Below, piece after piece: positions 7,895-14,926 of a DNA stretch of 20,045 bases. How positions within the stretch are numbered: position 1 is the stretch's first letter; every line of letters starts with the position of its first letter. This DNA comes from SFHK01 sp045538305 (GTDB lineage Bacteria > Bacillota > Clostridia > Christensenellales > Aristaeellaceae), in contig JAZSRC010000085.1 in assembly GCA_045538305.1 (NCBI GenBank), forward strand, positions 1 through 20,045, read 5' to 3'. The notes beneath the pieces were generated by a model. The model saw only the letters and a program-made list of their open reading frames with translations. It had not been told where the DNA came from and did not search any database. Made by a program: the position numbers and the translations under genes.

Positions 7895-7934
7895 GTAATC
7901 ACATCCTTACAATTGATCGAAGCTAAAGCACGCC

Positions 7935-8096
7935 TTACTTGGCTTCCTTGTGCGAAGTATGCTTCCTGCAGAAACGGCAGTACTTGCTCATTTCCAGACG
8001 ATCGGGATCGTTCTTTTTGTTCTTAATGGTATTGTAGTTGCGCTGTTTGCACTCGGCGCATGCCAGCACAATCTTAATACGCTTATCCGATGCCAT
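7935..8096 (-). CDS. rpmG: 50S ribosomal protein L33 (zinc-binding form)
   Basis: A 53-residue protein starting MASDKRIKIVLACAECKQRN and ending KYCRFCRKHTSHKEAK. Cysteines 13, 16, 40 and 43 form the two CxxC pairs of the C+ (zinc ribbon) L33 paralogue; organisms that also carry a C-minus copy switch to it under zinc starvation. GGAGG lies 9 bases upstream of the ATG. It is the first gene of the secE-nusG-rplK-rplA transcription unit, 40 bases before secE. No tRNA-Trp lies between rpmG and secE, although one does in some related genomes. Confidence 0.97.
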   Translation of the reverse strand: MASDKRIKIVLACAECKQRNYNTIKNKKNDPDRLEMSKYCRFCRKHTSHKEAK

Positions 8097-8201
8097 GAAT
8101 CGACACCTCCTATGGAAAGAATGGTCAGCCCCCGTAATTCATAACAGGCGCTGGCCGAACTGGACGACAACAGCAACCCACTTCCTTGGGCAGACTTACA
8201 T

Positions 8202-8230
8202 AGTATAGTCTATACCCCCCCATATTGCAA
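8202..8230 (-). promoter_or_regulatory. Promoter of the rpmG-secE-nusG-rplKA operon
   Basis: TTGCAA (8225-8230) and TATACT (8202-8207) are separated by exactly 17 bases on the minus strand. The spacer contains a run of seven G residues. Transcription would start near 8195, giving a leader of about 95-100 nt to rpmG. Two further TATAAT sequences lie upstream around 8262-8280 but lack good -35 partners. Confidence 0.75.
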
Positions 8231-8298
8231 TAGGGTATTCTGTTAACTGTTGAAATTTTACAAAATTATATCGGATTATACCCGTGAAAACAGGCCTT

Positions 8299-8616
8299 TT
8301 ATGCACTCTCCACGCGTTTGGAAAGCGCATAAAGGCCCGCAAAGCCCAGCTGAATTACAGCGCGCCCGCGTTTTGCCGCAAGGCGCGCTTCGCCCCTTTC
8401 AAGCCGCATGGATACGCCGCATTTTGATGCAAGCTCCATTACCGCAAAGGCCTCGGAGACGTCCAGAAACGCCCCCTCCGAAGCTTTTGCATATTGCTCA
8501 ATCGCATCTGCGGCAAACTCGCCCGGATGTACGCCAAGCTTCTGAATGCGCGCCTGAATCGCGTCCGTTACAAGAAACGCCGCCATGCGCCTTCTGGCTG
8601 AATCAATCGCACTCAC
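8299..8616 (-). CDS. Hypothetical protein, 105 aa
   Basis: Unrecognised small soluble protein, alanine- and arginine-rich and probably helical, with no membrane segment or signal peptide. It begins with GTG 6 bases after the stop of the upstream small gene (8623-8871). Only a weak AAAAGG site lies before it, which suggests translational coupling. The N-terminal half (SARRRMAAFLVTDAIQARIQ, then HPGEFAADAIEQYAKASEG) could be a small helical DNA-binding or adaptor fold, but no motif proves this. The stop is followed by the upstream region of the rpmG operon promoter. The pair could be phage-derived or a small regulatory cassette. Confidence 0.6.
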   Translation of the reverse strand: MSAIDSARRRMAAFLVTDAIQARIQKLGVHPGEFAADAIEQYAKASEGAFLDVSEAFAVMELASKCGVSMRLERGEARLAAKRGRAVIQLGFAGLYALSKRVESA

Positions 8617-8622
8617 ATCAAT

Positions 8623-8871
8623 TCACGCCTTTTCTGCCAGCCTTTTCAGATAAACCCGGCCATGCCGCCACAGCACGGCCGCTTGTCCATCAAATGCACG
8701 CCGGATCGCCATCAAAAGCCCATTGTAAGCCCGTCTGGCATTGTCGCTGCCCTCCGGCGTATACTCGGCAAAATCATAACCGCTTTCCAGAAACGACGCA
8801 ATCTCCGCCATACGGCATGCCTTTCTGCGAAACGAGTTCTTTTCCGGAATTTCATTCACTTTTTGAATCAT
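8623..8871 (-). CDS. Hypothetical protein, 82 aa, possibly phage-derived
   Basis: Unrecognised basic soluble protein starting MIQKVNEIPEKNSFRRKACR and containing GSDNARRAYNGLLMAIRRAF and a C-terminal basic HGRVYLKRLAEK. The compact helical N-terminus followed by a beta-like VLWRHGRVYLKR end resembles small hypothetical proteins of clostridial phages. That is an impression, not a proven relationship. GGAGG about 12 bases upstream, or GAAGG 4-5 bases upstream, precedes the ATG. It is the first gene of a two-gene unit with 8299-8616. No convincing promoter is visible in the 138 bases between it and the serine hydrolase gene. Confidence 0.6.
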   Translation of the reverse strand: MIQKVNEIPEKNSFRRKACRMAEIASFLESGYDFAEYTPEGSDNARRAYNGLLMAIRRAFDGQAAVLWRHGRVYLKRLAEKA

Positions 8872-9009
8872 TTACCTTCAGCCTCCAATATCATAATGAG
8901 TTACACTATTGATATATGTCGAAATTCCGGAAATATACCGCACATTCAATAGTTTTTCTATTATTTTGGAAAACCGGCCGAAAGTGATCAGAAATTCCCG
9001 CCCGCCGGA

Positions 9010-10143
9010 TCACGCTTCAAGGCATGCGTAAAGTATATTCCTGAGTCGGGGATGCACATAGGGTTCAAGGCTGTTGAGCATATGCTCCGCAAAATAAGCG
9101 CTTAACTCCCTTTCGGGATCAATCAGCACATACGCGCCCGCCGCGCCGCCCCAGCCGAATTCTCCGACGGGTGAAAGGGCGCCGCAGGTTTTATCCATCA
9201 TCGTGCGTACGCCAAGGCCGTAGCCATAGCCGGTCATCTGTATCCAATTAAAATCCTTGCGCTGCACATCGTTCAGATGATTGGTACGCATAAGATCAAT
9301 GGAAGCGCGGGACAGAATCCTTTCGCCCGTAATCCCCGTGCCCCCACAGGCCAGCGCATCCGCGAAGCGAATGTAATCGTCAACCGATGTAATAAGTCCC
9401 GCTCCGCCGCTGTCGTATAAGGGCCCCAGCACATGCGCAGCCTTTTTTTCGATATGCGTCACGCATCCGTCGACATTTCTGTACTGCTCTGCCATGCGGC
9501 TTTCAAGCGCCGGCGTGATATGCATGGCGCTTGACGACATATCCAGCCTTTCAAACAGGTGTTTTTTCATATAGGTAGCAAAGCGCATGCCGGCAACCTC
9601 TTCAATCAACGCGCCCAGTACGTCATGGCACAGACTGTACTGCCACCTCGTGCCGGGATCAAAGCTCAGCGGACGCTTGGCAATCGCCTTCACGATTTCG
9701 CGCGTGGGCGCGTCTCTGTTTGTTTCTTCCAAGACCTTTTTGATTTCGGGTGTCGAGATATTATAGTCAAAGCCCGCCGTCATGGTGAAAAGATCGCGGA
9801 TGCGGATCGGATTTTTGGCCGGCCGCACGCGCTCATTTCCTTTCTCGTCCGTTTCCAGAACATACATATCTTTAAATTCCGGAAGGTATTCATACAGAGG
9901 ATCGGTCATCAAAAACGCGCCCGTTTCCATGAGCGAAAGCGCGCATACGCAGGTTAGCGGTTTCGTAACCGAATAGCCGAAATAGGTTTCGTTTCTCTGA
10001 ACAGGGATCTGATTCGTCAGATCCTTAAAGCCTGCGCTGTGGCGGAACACAGGCTTATGTTTGATGTATACGGTCATATCTACGCCCGGGATCGAATGCT
10101 CGGGCAGCGTATCCAAAAATGTGCGCAGCATTGAAAAATCCAT
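9010..10143 (-). CDS. Serine hydrolase, beta-lactamase/class C penicillin-binding-protein fold, 377 aa
   Basis: The SxxK catalytic motif is seen as GYSVTKPLT with Ser58 and Lys61, after the usual N-terminal strands. The second motif region reads WQYSLCHDVLGALIEEVAG, with Tyr169-Ser-Leu where class C enzymes and esterases have Tyr-Ser-Asn. The third region is EFGWGGAAGAY, where HTG or WGG occurs in the esterase/DD-peptidase branch. There is no signal peptide, so the protein is probably cytosolic and more likely an esterase or D-amino-acid peptidase than a secreted beta-lactamase. GGAGGG precedes the ATG by about 9 bases, and the gene has its own strong promoter (10168-10196). It lies between phage-like small genes on the same strand. 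Confidence 0.85.
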   Translation of the reverse strand: MDFSMLRTFLDTLPEHSIPGVDMTVYIKHKPVFRHSAGFKDLTNQIPVQRNETYFGYSVTKPLTCVCALSLMETGAFLMTDPLYEYLPEFKDMYVLETDEKGNERVRPAKNPIRIRDLFTMTAGFDYNISTPEIKKVLEETNRDAPTREIVKAIAKRPLSFDPGTRWQYSLCHDVLGALIEEVAGMRFATYMKKHLFERLDMSSSAMHITPALESRMAEQYRNVDGCVTHIEKKAAHVLGPLYDSGGAGLITSVDDYIRFADALACGGTGITGERILSRASIDLMRTNHLNDVQRKDFNWIQMTGYGYGLGVRTMMDKTCGALSPVGEFGWGGAAGAYVLIDPERELSAYFAEHMLNSLEPYVHPRLRNILYACLEA

Positions 10144-10167
10144 ATAAAGAATCCCTCCTTCAAGCGC

Positions 10168-10196
10168 ATTATAGCACTTTTCAAGGGGGGATTCAA
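10168..10196 (-). promoter_or_regulatory. Promoter of the serine hydrolase gene
   Basis: On the minus strand TTGAAT (10191-10196), a 17-base spacer and TATAAT (10168-10173) with an upstream TG (TGCTATAAT) form a near-consensus extended -10 promoter. It lies 24 bases from the serine hydrolase start and separates that gene from the holin pair. Confidence 0.8.
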
Positions 10197-10209
10197 TCGG
10201 AATTGTGTT

Positions 10210-10395
10210 CTACAGCGCATCCGGCGACGTGGGATTATTCACAACGCCAAAGGCCACCAGTACCGGAAGCAGCACGTTCAGCAGTCCGTCCAGCTTCTCC
10301 GAAATATCAATGCCCGCAAACTCCTTCAGACAAAACGCGACGAGCGCCGCAAGGCTTGTCCACATCGCCCAGCTTTTCCACCGGCTTTGAATCAC
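10210..10395 (-). CDS. Phage-type holin, phi LC3-like, 61 aa
   Basis: Small protein with two hydrophobic segments (about residues 8-25, SWAMWTSLAALVAFCLKE; and 38-53, LLNVLLPVLVAFGVVN) ending NNPTSPDAL. The charged N-terminus, first helix, DISEKLD linker, second helix and a terminal N/D-P-T-S motif fit the phi LC3 holin family, which forms the membrane lesions that release endolysin. Translation starts at GTG 10395, which overlaps the stop of the upstream coiled-coil gene (GTGA). GGGAGGG lies about 6 bases upstream, so the two are coupled. No endolysin follows; a serine hydrolase with its own promoter does. A non-lytic role, such as toxin release or membrane depolarisation, is possible. Confidence 0.7.
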   Translation of the reverse strand: MIQSRWKSWAMWTSLAALVAFCLKEFAGIDISEKLDGLLNVLLPVLVAFGVVNNPTSPDAL

Positions 10396-10622
10396 GCGCT
10401 TTCCCTCCCTTCGCCATACTCCGCGCTCATTCGCCTTCGAATGAAGTCAACGTCCTTTTGCAGCTTTTCCGTATGCCGGATCAGATGCCTGATTTCCGTC
10501 TGCATTTCACTGATTTTTCCGGCGCGTTCGTTATCCCGCGCGCGCAGCGCCGAAAAGGTTCCAAACACCGATGCCGTTACGCCAATCAGCTGAAACACCC
10601 ACAGAAGCCCGTTCACATCCAC
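10392..10622 (-). CDS. Small membrane protein with coiled coil, phage lysis-cassette-like, 76 aa
   Basis: The protein has one N-terminal transmembrane segment (LLWVFQLIGVTASVFGTFSA), then an amphipathic, charge-alternating helix likely to form a coiled coil (about residues 27-65, with heptad-like ISEMQTEIRHLIRHTEKLQK). It ends in a short acidic tail. GTG at 10622 is chosen because AAAGGGGGA lies 7 bases upstream. An upstream ATG at 10676 has no ribosome site and overlaps a possible -10 box (TATGGT). Such proteins commonly precede holins in clostridial prophages. The topology is the reverse of the XhlA type, whose membrane segment is C-terminal, so that name is not used. It overlaps the holin by 4 bases and diverges from mnmA. 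Confidence 0.6.
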   Translation of the reverse strand: MDVNGLLWVFQLIGVTASVFGTFSALRARDNERAGKISEMQTEIRHLIRHTEKLQKDVDFIRRRMSAEYGEGRESA

Positions 10623-10745
10623 GCAAAATCCCCCTTTCCTGTTTATCGTTATGCGCCCACAGCGCAAAAATACCATAGCATGCCTGCGCTTTTAAATTCT
10701 ACACGCCCTTTCAAAAAGCTTTGCCGGCATCCATGCGCGCGCTTA

Positions 10746-10774
10746 TTGCCAAGAAGCGCAAAAAACGCTATAAT
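10746..10774 (+). promoter_or_regulatory. mnmA promoter
   Basis: TTGCCA (10746-10751), a 17-base spacer and TATAAT (10769-10774) lie 37 bases upstream of the mnmA start codon. The parA promoter uses the same -35 hexamer and spacing. Confidence 0.85.
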
Positions 10775-10811
10775 ACTTGCAATCGAACAAAAATCGGAGG
10801 CATACACAAAA

Positions 10812-11903
10812 ATGCGAATTGTGGTCGGCATGTCCGGCGGCGTGGATTCCTCGGTCGCCGCTTACCTATTAAAGAAGCAGGGGTATGACGTCGTTGGCGT
10901 ATTTATGAATAACTGGGAAGAACAGAATGAAAACGGCGCATGCACCTCAGAGCAGGACTGGCTGGATGTGCGCGACGTCTGCGATAAAATCGACATCCCC
11001 TATTTCGCCGTAAACTTCGCCAAGGAATATATGGACCGCGTGTTCACCAATTTTCTGGAGGAATACAAGCGCGGGCGCACGCCGAACCCGGATGTTCTAT
11101 GCAACCGCGAAATCAAATTCGCACCGCTTCTGGATTTCGCGCTGTCGCTTGAGGCAGACAGGCTGGCAACCGGCCATTTTGCCGGCGTCGAACAGCGCGA
11201 CGGACTGTACCGCCTTTTGCGGGCCAAGGACGAAAACAAGGATCAAACCTATTTTCTGTGTCTTCTGAATCAAAAGCAGCTTTCCCGCGCCATGTTCCCG
11301 GTAACCAATCTGACCAAGGCGGAAATCCGCGCGCTCGCACGCGAAGCCGGCATCCCCGTCAGCGAGAAGAAGGATTCCACGGGCGTATGCTTTATCGGCG
11401 AAAGAAACTTCAAGCGTTTTCTCTCCGAATACCTGCCCGCGCAACCCGGAAAAATCGTGACCCCGGACGGCGAAGTGGTAGGCCGGCATGACGGACTGAT
11501 GTACTACACTCTGGGTCAGCGGCGCGGCCTCGGTATCGGCGGGCGCGGCACATGCGAAAGATGGTTCGTGGTGGATAAAGATCTTATCAATAACCGCCTG
11601 ATTGTGGAGCAGGGCGAATCCAGTATGCGCCTGTTTTCCTCCTCCGCCGTCGCCGAAAACGCCAGCTGGATTATTGGGGAAGCCCCCTGCCCTGTGGGAA
11701 GCAGCGTATCGGTCATGGCGCGCTTTCGCCACCGCCAGCCTCTCACCGGTGTCTGCATAACGCCGCTTGCGGACGGAAGCGTTCATGTTGAATTTGAGAA
11801 TCCTCAAAGGGCCGTTACCCCCGGACAGACCGTAGCTTTTTACCGGGGCGACGAATGTCTGGGCGGCGCTACCATTGATAAAACCACGCGCCTGACCGAA
11901 TGA
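10812..11903 (+). CDS. mnmA: tRNA-specific 2-thiouridylase MnmA (TrmU)
   Basis: Complete MnmA (363 aa). It thiolates U34 of the Lys, Glu and Gln tRNAs to 2-thiouridine, using ATP and sulfur delivered from a cysteine desulfurase. Visible are the PP-loop GMSGGVDSSVAAYLL at residues 6-20 and the two catalytic cysteines, Cys97 in NPDVLCNREIKF and Cys193 in STGVCFIGERNF. The conserved TGHFAG and KDQTYFL segments and the C-terminal beta-barrel domain (about residues 270-360, ending GQTVAFYRGDECLGG) are also present. GGAGG lies 11 bases before the ATG. The open frame continues upstream to 10119, but that extension covers the antisense holin genes and the promoter and is not coding. The gene is monocistronic with its own promoter and terminator. 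Confidence 0.97.
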   Translation: MRIVVGMSGGVDSSVAAYLLKKQGYDVVGVFMNNWEEQNENGACTSEQDWLDVRDVCDKIDIPYFAVNFAKEYMDRVFTNFLEEYKRGRTPNPDVLCNREIKFAPLLDFALSLEADRLATGHFAGVEQRDGLYRLLRAKDENKDQTYFLCLLNQKQLSRAMFPVTNLTKAEIRALAREAGIPVSEKKDSTGVCFIGERNFKRFLSEYLPAQPGKIVTPDGEVVGRHDGLMYYTLGQRRGLGIGGRGTCERWFVVDKDLINNRLIVEQGESSMRLFSSSAVAENASWIIGEAPCPVGSSVSVMARFRHRQPLTGVCITPLADGSVHVEFENPQRAVTPGQTVAFYRGDECLGGATIDKTTRLTE

Positions 11904-11921
11904 GTCTATACCGATAAAACG

Positions 11922-11963
11922 CCCCCTGCCGCGCTTTTTATACCACGGCAGGGGGTTCGTTTT
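11922..11963. terminator. Bidirectional terminator between mnmA and rhamnosidase
   Basis: CCCCCTGCCG (11922-11931) and CGGCAGGGGG (11946-11955) form a perfect 10-bp GC-rich stem. It is preceded by AAAACG and followed by TTCGTTTT, so a U-rich tail exists on both strands. It serves the convergent mnmA (plus) and GH78 (minus) genes. Confidence 0.85.
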
Positions 11964-12014
11964 ACCATTTTCCGGCGCTCGGAAGCTAAGCAGCTTCAGG
12001 CTGAATATTCCATC

Positions 12015-14198
12015 TTATACGACAAACTCGTGCGCTCCTTCATCAATCATCCGTTCGCTTCCATTCAGCACAATCGCCGCGCGCTTGGGCGTATAAACAT
12101 TCACGCGGACATGCTCGCCCTCGCGCATCCACGAAACCTCGATTTTGCCTTCATTAATGCACCGGTGCGCCCGCACCCAGTCAAGGCCGTTCACAAACGA
12201 CGGGCGGATCGTTACCCGCATGGAATCCTCTCCCGCATGATCAATCTCAATGCCGCCCGGCGTTTTGATAAGCCATGCCATAAAGGAAGAATACATGTGG
12301 TGATTGTGCGAATCCCGGCACTGCCAGGTTTCCCATAGGGTTGTCGCGCCCTGATCGAGCCAGTGAATAAACCCGGGGTATCCCTCCGCCGTCAGCACGC
12401 GAAGCGCCAGATCCTCTCTGCCGATGGCGTTGAGCGCCGGATACAGACAGGGCAGCCCCACCATACCGCAATCGTGGTGATACCCATATTCCTGCATATA
12501 GCCGAGCAGCTGATTTTTGACGGCTTCAAAATCGGTATAAAGCGAATGATGAATCACCATGGCGGCGGCAGTCATGGTGGGAACGTTCACCGTTCCGTCC
12601 GCATTGATAAAATCCTTTTGGAACGTTTTTACCGACAGTGCAAGCTCTGTATCAAACTCGCAAGGCGCTGTCCCTTCAAGCCTTGCGGCAAGGGAGGCAA
12701 TGCGCAAAAACTTTATCCGCAGTATGGCGTTTATGATACTTGCCGGCGTTTTCGATTTTCCGTTCGGCGTAGGCGGAGCCCAGTCGTCAAGTCCAAAATG
12801 AATGTGTCCGTCCGCCTCTCTGCGCGTTTCAAGGTAGGCAAAATAGCGCCTGAAAAACGGAAGCGACTTCGTCAGCGGCGTTTTATCGCCCGTAAAATGA
12901 TACAGGCGGAAGGGAACTTCAAACAGGATACCGTCCGAAACCGGGCCGTTTCCCCATTCATACCCCCAGCCGGAGGTGGGGATGATTCCGGGCATCGCGC
13001 CGTCGTCGCGCATGGCGTCATGGATATCCTGAAGCCATTTTCCGAAAAACTCAGCGGTGTCAAAGTTCAAAAGCATCTGCTCGCATGAAGCCTGCGCGTC
13101 GTTCGCCCAGCCCAGCTTTTCCCGGGTGGGGCAGTCGGTGGGCATATACATCAGATTGGAAAGCGTAGCAGTTTGTCCGATGGCAAACAATTCCGTAAGG
13201 CGTTCGTCGCTGCATATAAAGCCCGAAAGCGGCTTTGCAGCCTGATGCAGGAAAACGCCCGCAACCGTATCCGGCGACGGAACGCCGGAAAGGCCGCTGA
13301 TTTCCACATACCGGAAGCCGTGATACGTAAATCGCGGCGACCATACCCATTTGGTTCCGTCGGAAATAAAGCGGTCGGTCATAAAGTCGCTCTCTTTATA
13401 GTGTGAAAACATGCGGTTCAGATTGAGCGTACCGTCTTCGTTCAGCTCCTCGGAATACCGTATGACAATCTCCGTTCCCGCTTTTTCACAAACCGAAAGG
13501 CGGACATAGCCGGAAATATTCCTGCCGATATCAAACACCCATTTCCCGCCAGGCGCGCGGATCACCCGCTTTGTCGGCACAATCTCCATTTCACGAATGG
13601 GCGGACAGAAGCACTGACGCAGTGTTCCACTGGGCGGTGCATCGTCAATTATGGCCTTGCCCCAGAGGGAATCGTCAAACGAAAGCCCGTTCCAACCCTT
13701 CAGATGAAGCCTTGCGTCGAAATGCTCGCCGCTTCGAAGGTGATTATAGATAATCGCACTTTCCCTAAGTGACAGCCATCCTTCACCCGTCCAGACGACG
13801 GGCGTTCCGTCCGCCAAAAGCTCCATCAGAAGCTTCGGTTGATCGCGCCACGGCGCCTTTTCGTAATCCCACGAGGTTTTAAACGGTTCATTATACCATC
13901 CGTTTCCGAGCACAGCGGCAAACACGTTTTCGCCTTGCTGAAGCAGGCCGGTAACGTCATACACCGTATACCACACCGTTTTTGTATAATCGCTGACCGG
14001 CGCAATCAGCTTATCCTCGGTAATACGCTTTCCGTTTAAGTAAAACTCGCCGTACCCCAGCGCGCAAACGGCAATCTGCGCCTTATGAAAAGCGCCGACG
14101 GAAAACCGTTTTCGAAAAAGGGGCGCGGGGCAAGTCTTTTCATAAGTTCTCACAAAAGGCGCGTCCGACTTGATAAACACCGCTTTTTGAAATTCCAT
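12015..14198 (-). CDS. Alpha-L-rhamnosidase, glycoside hydrolase family 78, 727 aa
   Basis: Hydrolyses terminal alpha-L-rhamnose from plant flavonoid glycosides, pectin side chains or similar glycans. The family order is clear: an N-terminal beta-sandwich (CALGYGEFYLNGKRI, DYTKTVWYTVYDVT), a second beta domain (GKWVFDIGRNISGYVRL; SPRFTYHGFRYVEI), an (alpha/alpha)6 barrel and a C-terminal beta domain. DCPTREKLGWANDAQ (Asp355, Glu360 and Asp367) carries the acidic residues known from GH78 active sites. WLDQGATTLWETW and SHNHHMYSSFMAWL follow in the barrel. There is no signal peptide, so it probably acts inside the cell on imported oligosaccharides. GGAGGG lies 7 bases before the ATG at 14198; an upstream in-frame extension to 14267 lacks a ribosome site. 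It stands alone, with no transporter or rhamnose pathway genes nearby. Confidence 0.93.
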   Translation of the reverse strand: MEFQKAVFIKSDAPFVRTYEKTCPAPLFRKRFSVGAFHKAQIAVCALGYGEFYLNGKRITEDKLIAPVSDYTKTVWYTVYDVTGLLQQGENVFAAVLGNGWYNEPFKTSWDYEKAPWRDQPKLLMELLADGTPVVWTGEGWLSLRESAIIYNHLRSGEHFDARLHLKGWNGLSFDDSLWGKAIIDDAPPSGTLRQCFCPPIREMEIVPTKRVIRAPGGKWVFDIGRNISGYVRLSVCEKAGTEIVIRYSEELNEDGTLNLNRMFSHYKESDFMTDRFISDGTKWVWSPRFTYHGFRYVEISGLSGVPSPDTVAGVFLHQAAKPLSGFICSDERLTELFAIGQTATLSNLMYMPTDCPTREKLGWANDAQASCEQMLLNFDTAEFFGKWLQDIHDAMRDDGAMPGIIPTSGWGYEWGNGPVSDGILFEVPFRLYHFTGDKTPLTKSLPFFRRYFAYLETRREADGHIHFGLDDWAPPTPNGKSKTPASIINAILRIKFLRIASLAARLEGTAPCEFDTELALSVKTFQKDFINADGTVNVPTMTAAAMVIHHSLYTDFEAVKNQLLGYMQEYGYHHDCGMVGLPCLYPALNAIGREDLALRVLTAEGYPGFIHWLDQGATTLWETWQCRDSHNHHMYSSFMAWLIKTPGGIEIDHAGEDSMRVTIRPSFVNGLDWVRAHRCINEGKIEVSWMREGEHVRVNVYTPKRAAIVLNGSERMIDEGAHEFVV

Positions 14199-14263
14199 AT
14201 ATGAACCCTCCAAACATAATGTCCGCCTTTGGCATCGACAAAGCATACCGAAACCCGTACAAT

Positions 14264-14300
14264 ACAAAATAACCGAAGCTGCCCAAACAGCCCCGGTTAT
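14264..14300 (-). terminator. Terminator of the parAB-ybjQ operon
   Basis: On the minus strand ATAACCGGGGCTG pairs fully (two G-T pairs) with CAGCTTCGGTTAT around TTTGGG, followed by TTTTGTATTG. It lies 13 bases after the YbjQ stop codon and separates the operon from the rhamnosidase gene. Confidence 0.8.
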
Positions 14301-14313
14301 CCGATTGGTTTCC

Positions 14314-14625
14314 TTATTTGAATCTTACCGCCGTTCCGTATGCAATAACCTCCGCTGCGCCCTGCATAACGGCGGAAGAACCGAAAAACACGTTCAGAAT
14401 CGCGTCCGCGCCCATAGCCTCCGCTTCATCCACCATGCGTTTGGTGGCAATCTGCCTGGCTTCAATCAGCATTTCAGTATAGCTTGTAATTTCACCGCCG
14501 ACAAGCGTCTTCATGCCGGCCATAAAATCCTTACCGAAGTGTTTGGACTGCACAACCGTTCCCTTTACAAGGCCCAAAACCTCAATTTCCTTACCCGGAA
14601 TATGATCAATGTTTACAAGCAGCAT
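14314..14625 (-). CDS. YbjQ/UPF0145 family protein, 103 aa
   Basis: Complete small cytosolic protein of the YbjQ (DUF74) family. It forms ring-like oligomers and is often annotated as a putative heavy-metal-binding protein, though its function is unproven. Family features are the start LLVNIDHIPGKEIEVLGLVKGTVVQSKHFG, here given as MLLVNIDHIPGKEIEVLGLV and GTVVQSKHFGKDF; GEITSYTEMLIEARQIATKR; and ADAILNVFFGSSAVMQG with a C-terminal VIAYGTAVRF. AGGAGG lies 7-10 bases before the ATG. It is the last gene of the parA-parB-CBM9-membrane protein series, 27 bases after the previous gene, and is followed by a terminator. Confidence 0.92.
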   Translation of the reverse strand: MLLVNIDHIPGKEIEVLGLVKGTVVQSKHFGKDFMAGMKTLVGGEITSYTEMLIEARQIATKRMVDEAEAMGADAILNVFFGSSAVMQGAAEVIAYGTAVRFK

Positions 14626-14652
14626 TTCTACTCCTCCTGTCCGGTATTGTTA

Positions 14653-14904
14653 TCAATACTTCTTTGCTTCCTCTTCTTCGCCCAAATCAATTTCCCTAAG
14701 CCGGGACCGCAGCGCCGCGCAGATTCCTCCAATAACGACCAGTATAACCGCCGCATACACGATAAGAATCGCAGTCACGCCGCTAATGCCATACGTTTCC
14801 CGAATCAACGGAAAAAACACAAAGGCGAGAATCACGGCCAAAACCAGAATAAAAACGCCTGCGCATACCATCGGCGCAGTTTTCTTTTTGCCAGTCGGGC
14901 GCAT
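14653..14904 (-). CDS. Small two-span membrane protein, 83 aa
   Basis: Unrecognised. A basic N-terminus (MRPTGKKKTAP) precedes a first membrane segment (about residues 12-33, VCAGVFILVLAVILAFVFFP). A short loop (IRETYGISG) leads to a second segment (about 43-64, AILIVYAAVILVVIGGICAA), and the tail is charged and ends LGEEEEAKKY. By the positive-inside rule both termini should be cytoplasmic. The start at 14904 is set by GGAGGAGCAGGGA directly upstream. The longer frame to 14991 would overlap the CBM9-like gene by 65 bases. It lies 22 bases after that gene and 27 before ybjQ, within the same transcription unit. Confidence 0.75.
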   Translation of the reverse strand: MRPTGKKKTAPMVCAGVFILVLAVILAFVFFPLIRETYGISGVTAILIVYAAVILVVIGGICAALRSRLREIDLGEEEEAKKY

Positions 14905-14926
14905 TCCCTGCTCCTCCGTCTTCCGT

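Noticed and set aside
7895..7934. tRNA-Trp gene between rpmG and secE, as in some relatives
   Set aside because: The gap is only 40 bases, too short for a tRNA.
8250..8912. 220-codon open frame on the plus strand
   Set aside because: It is antisense to the two small minus-strand genes, is Pro/His-rich with no known motif, and lacks a ribosome site. The minus-strand pair has better start signals and coupling.
8872..9009. Promoter or terminator between the serine hydrolase and the small gene pair
   Set aside because: TATGAT-like sequence lies too close to the ribosome site, and GTGATC/GATCAC repeats give only a weak hairpin with a large loop. Nothing convincing is present in these 138 bases.
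10119..10811. 231-codon N-terminal extension of MnmA
   Set aside because: The frame is open, but it covers the antisense holin pair and the mnmA promoter. The GGAGG site and family homology both start at 10812.
11982..11997. Small hairpin GAAGCT-AAGC-AGCTTC after the rhamnosidase gene
   Set aside because: It is a perfect but short 6-bp stem with no T-run on either strand. The stronger hairpin at 11922-11963 is the likely terminator.
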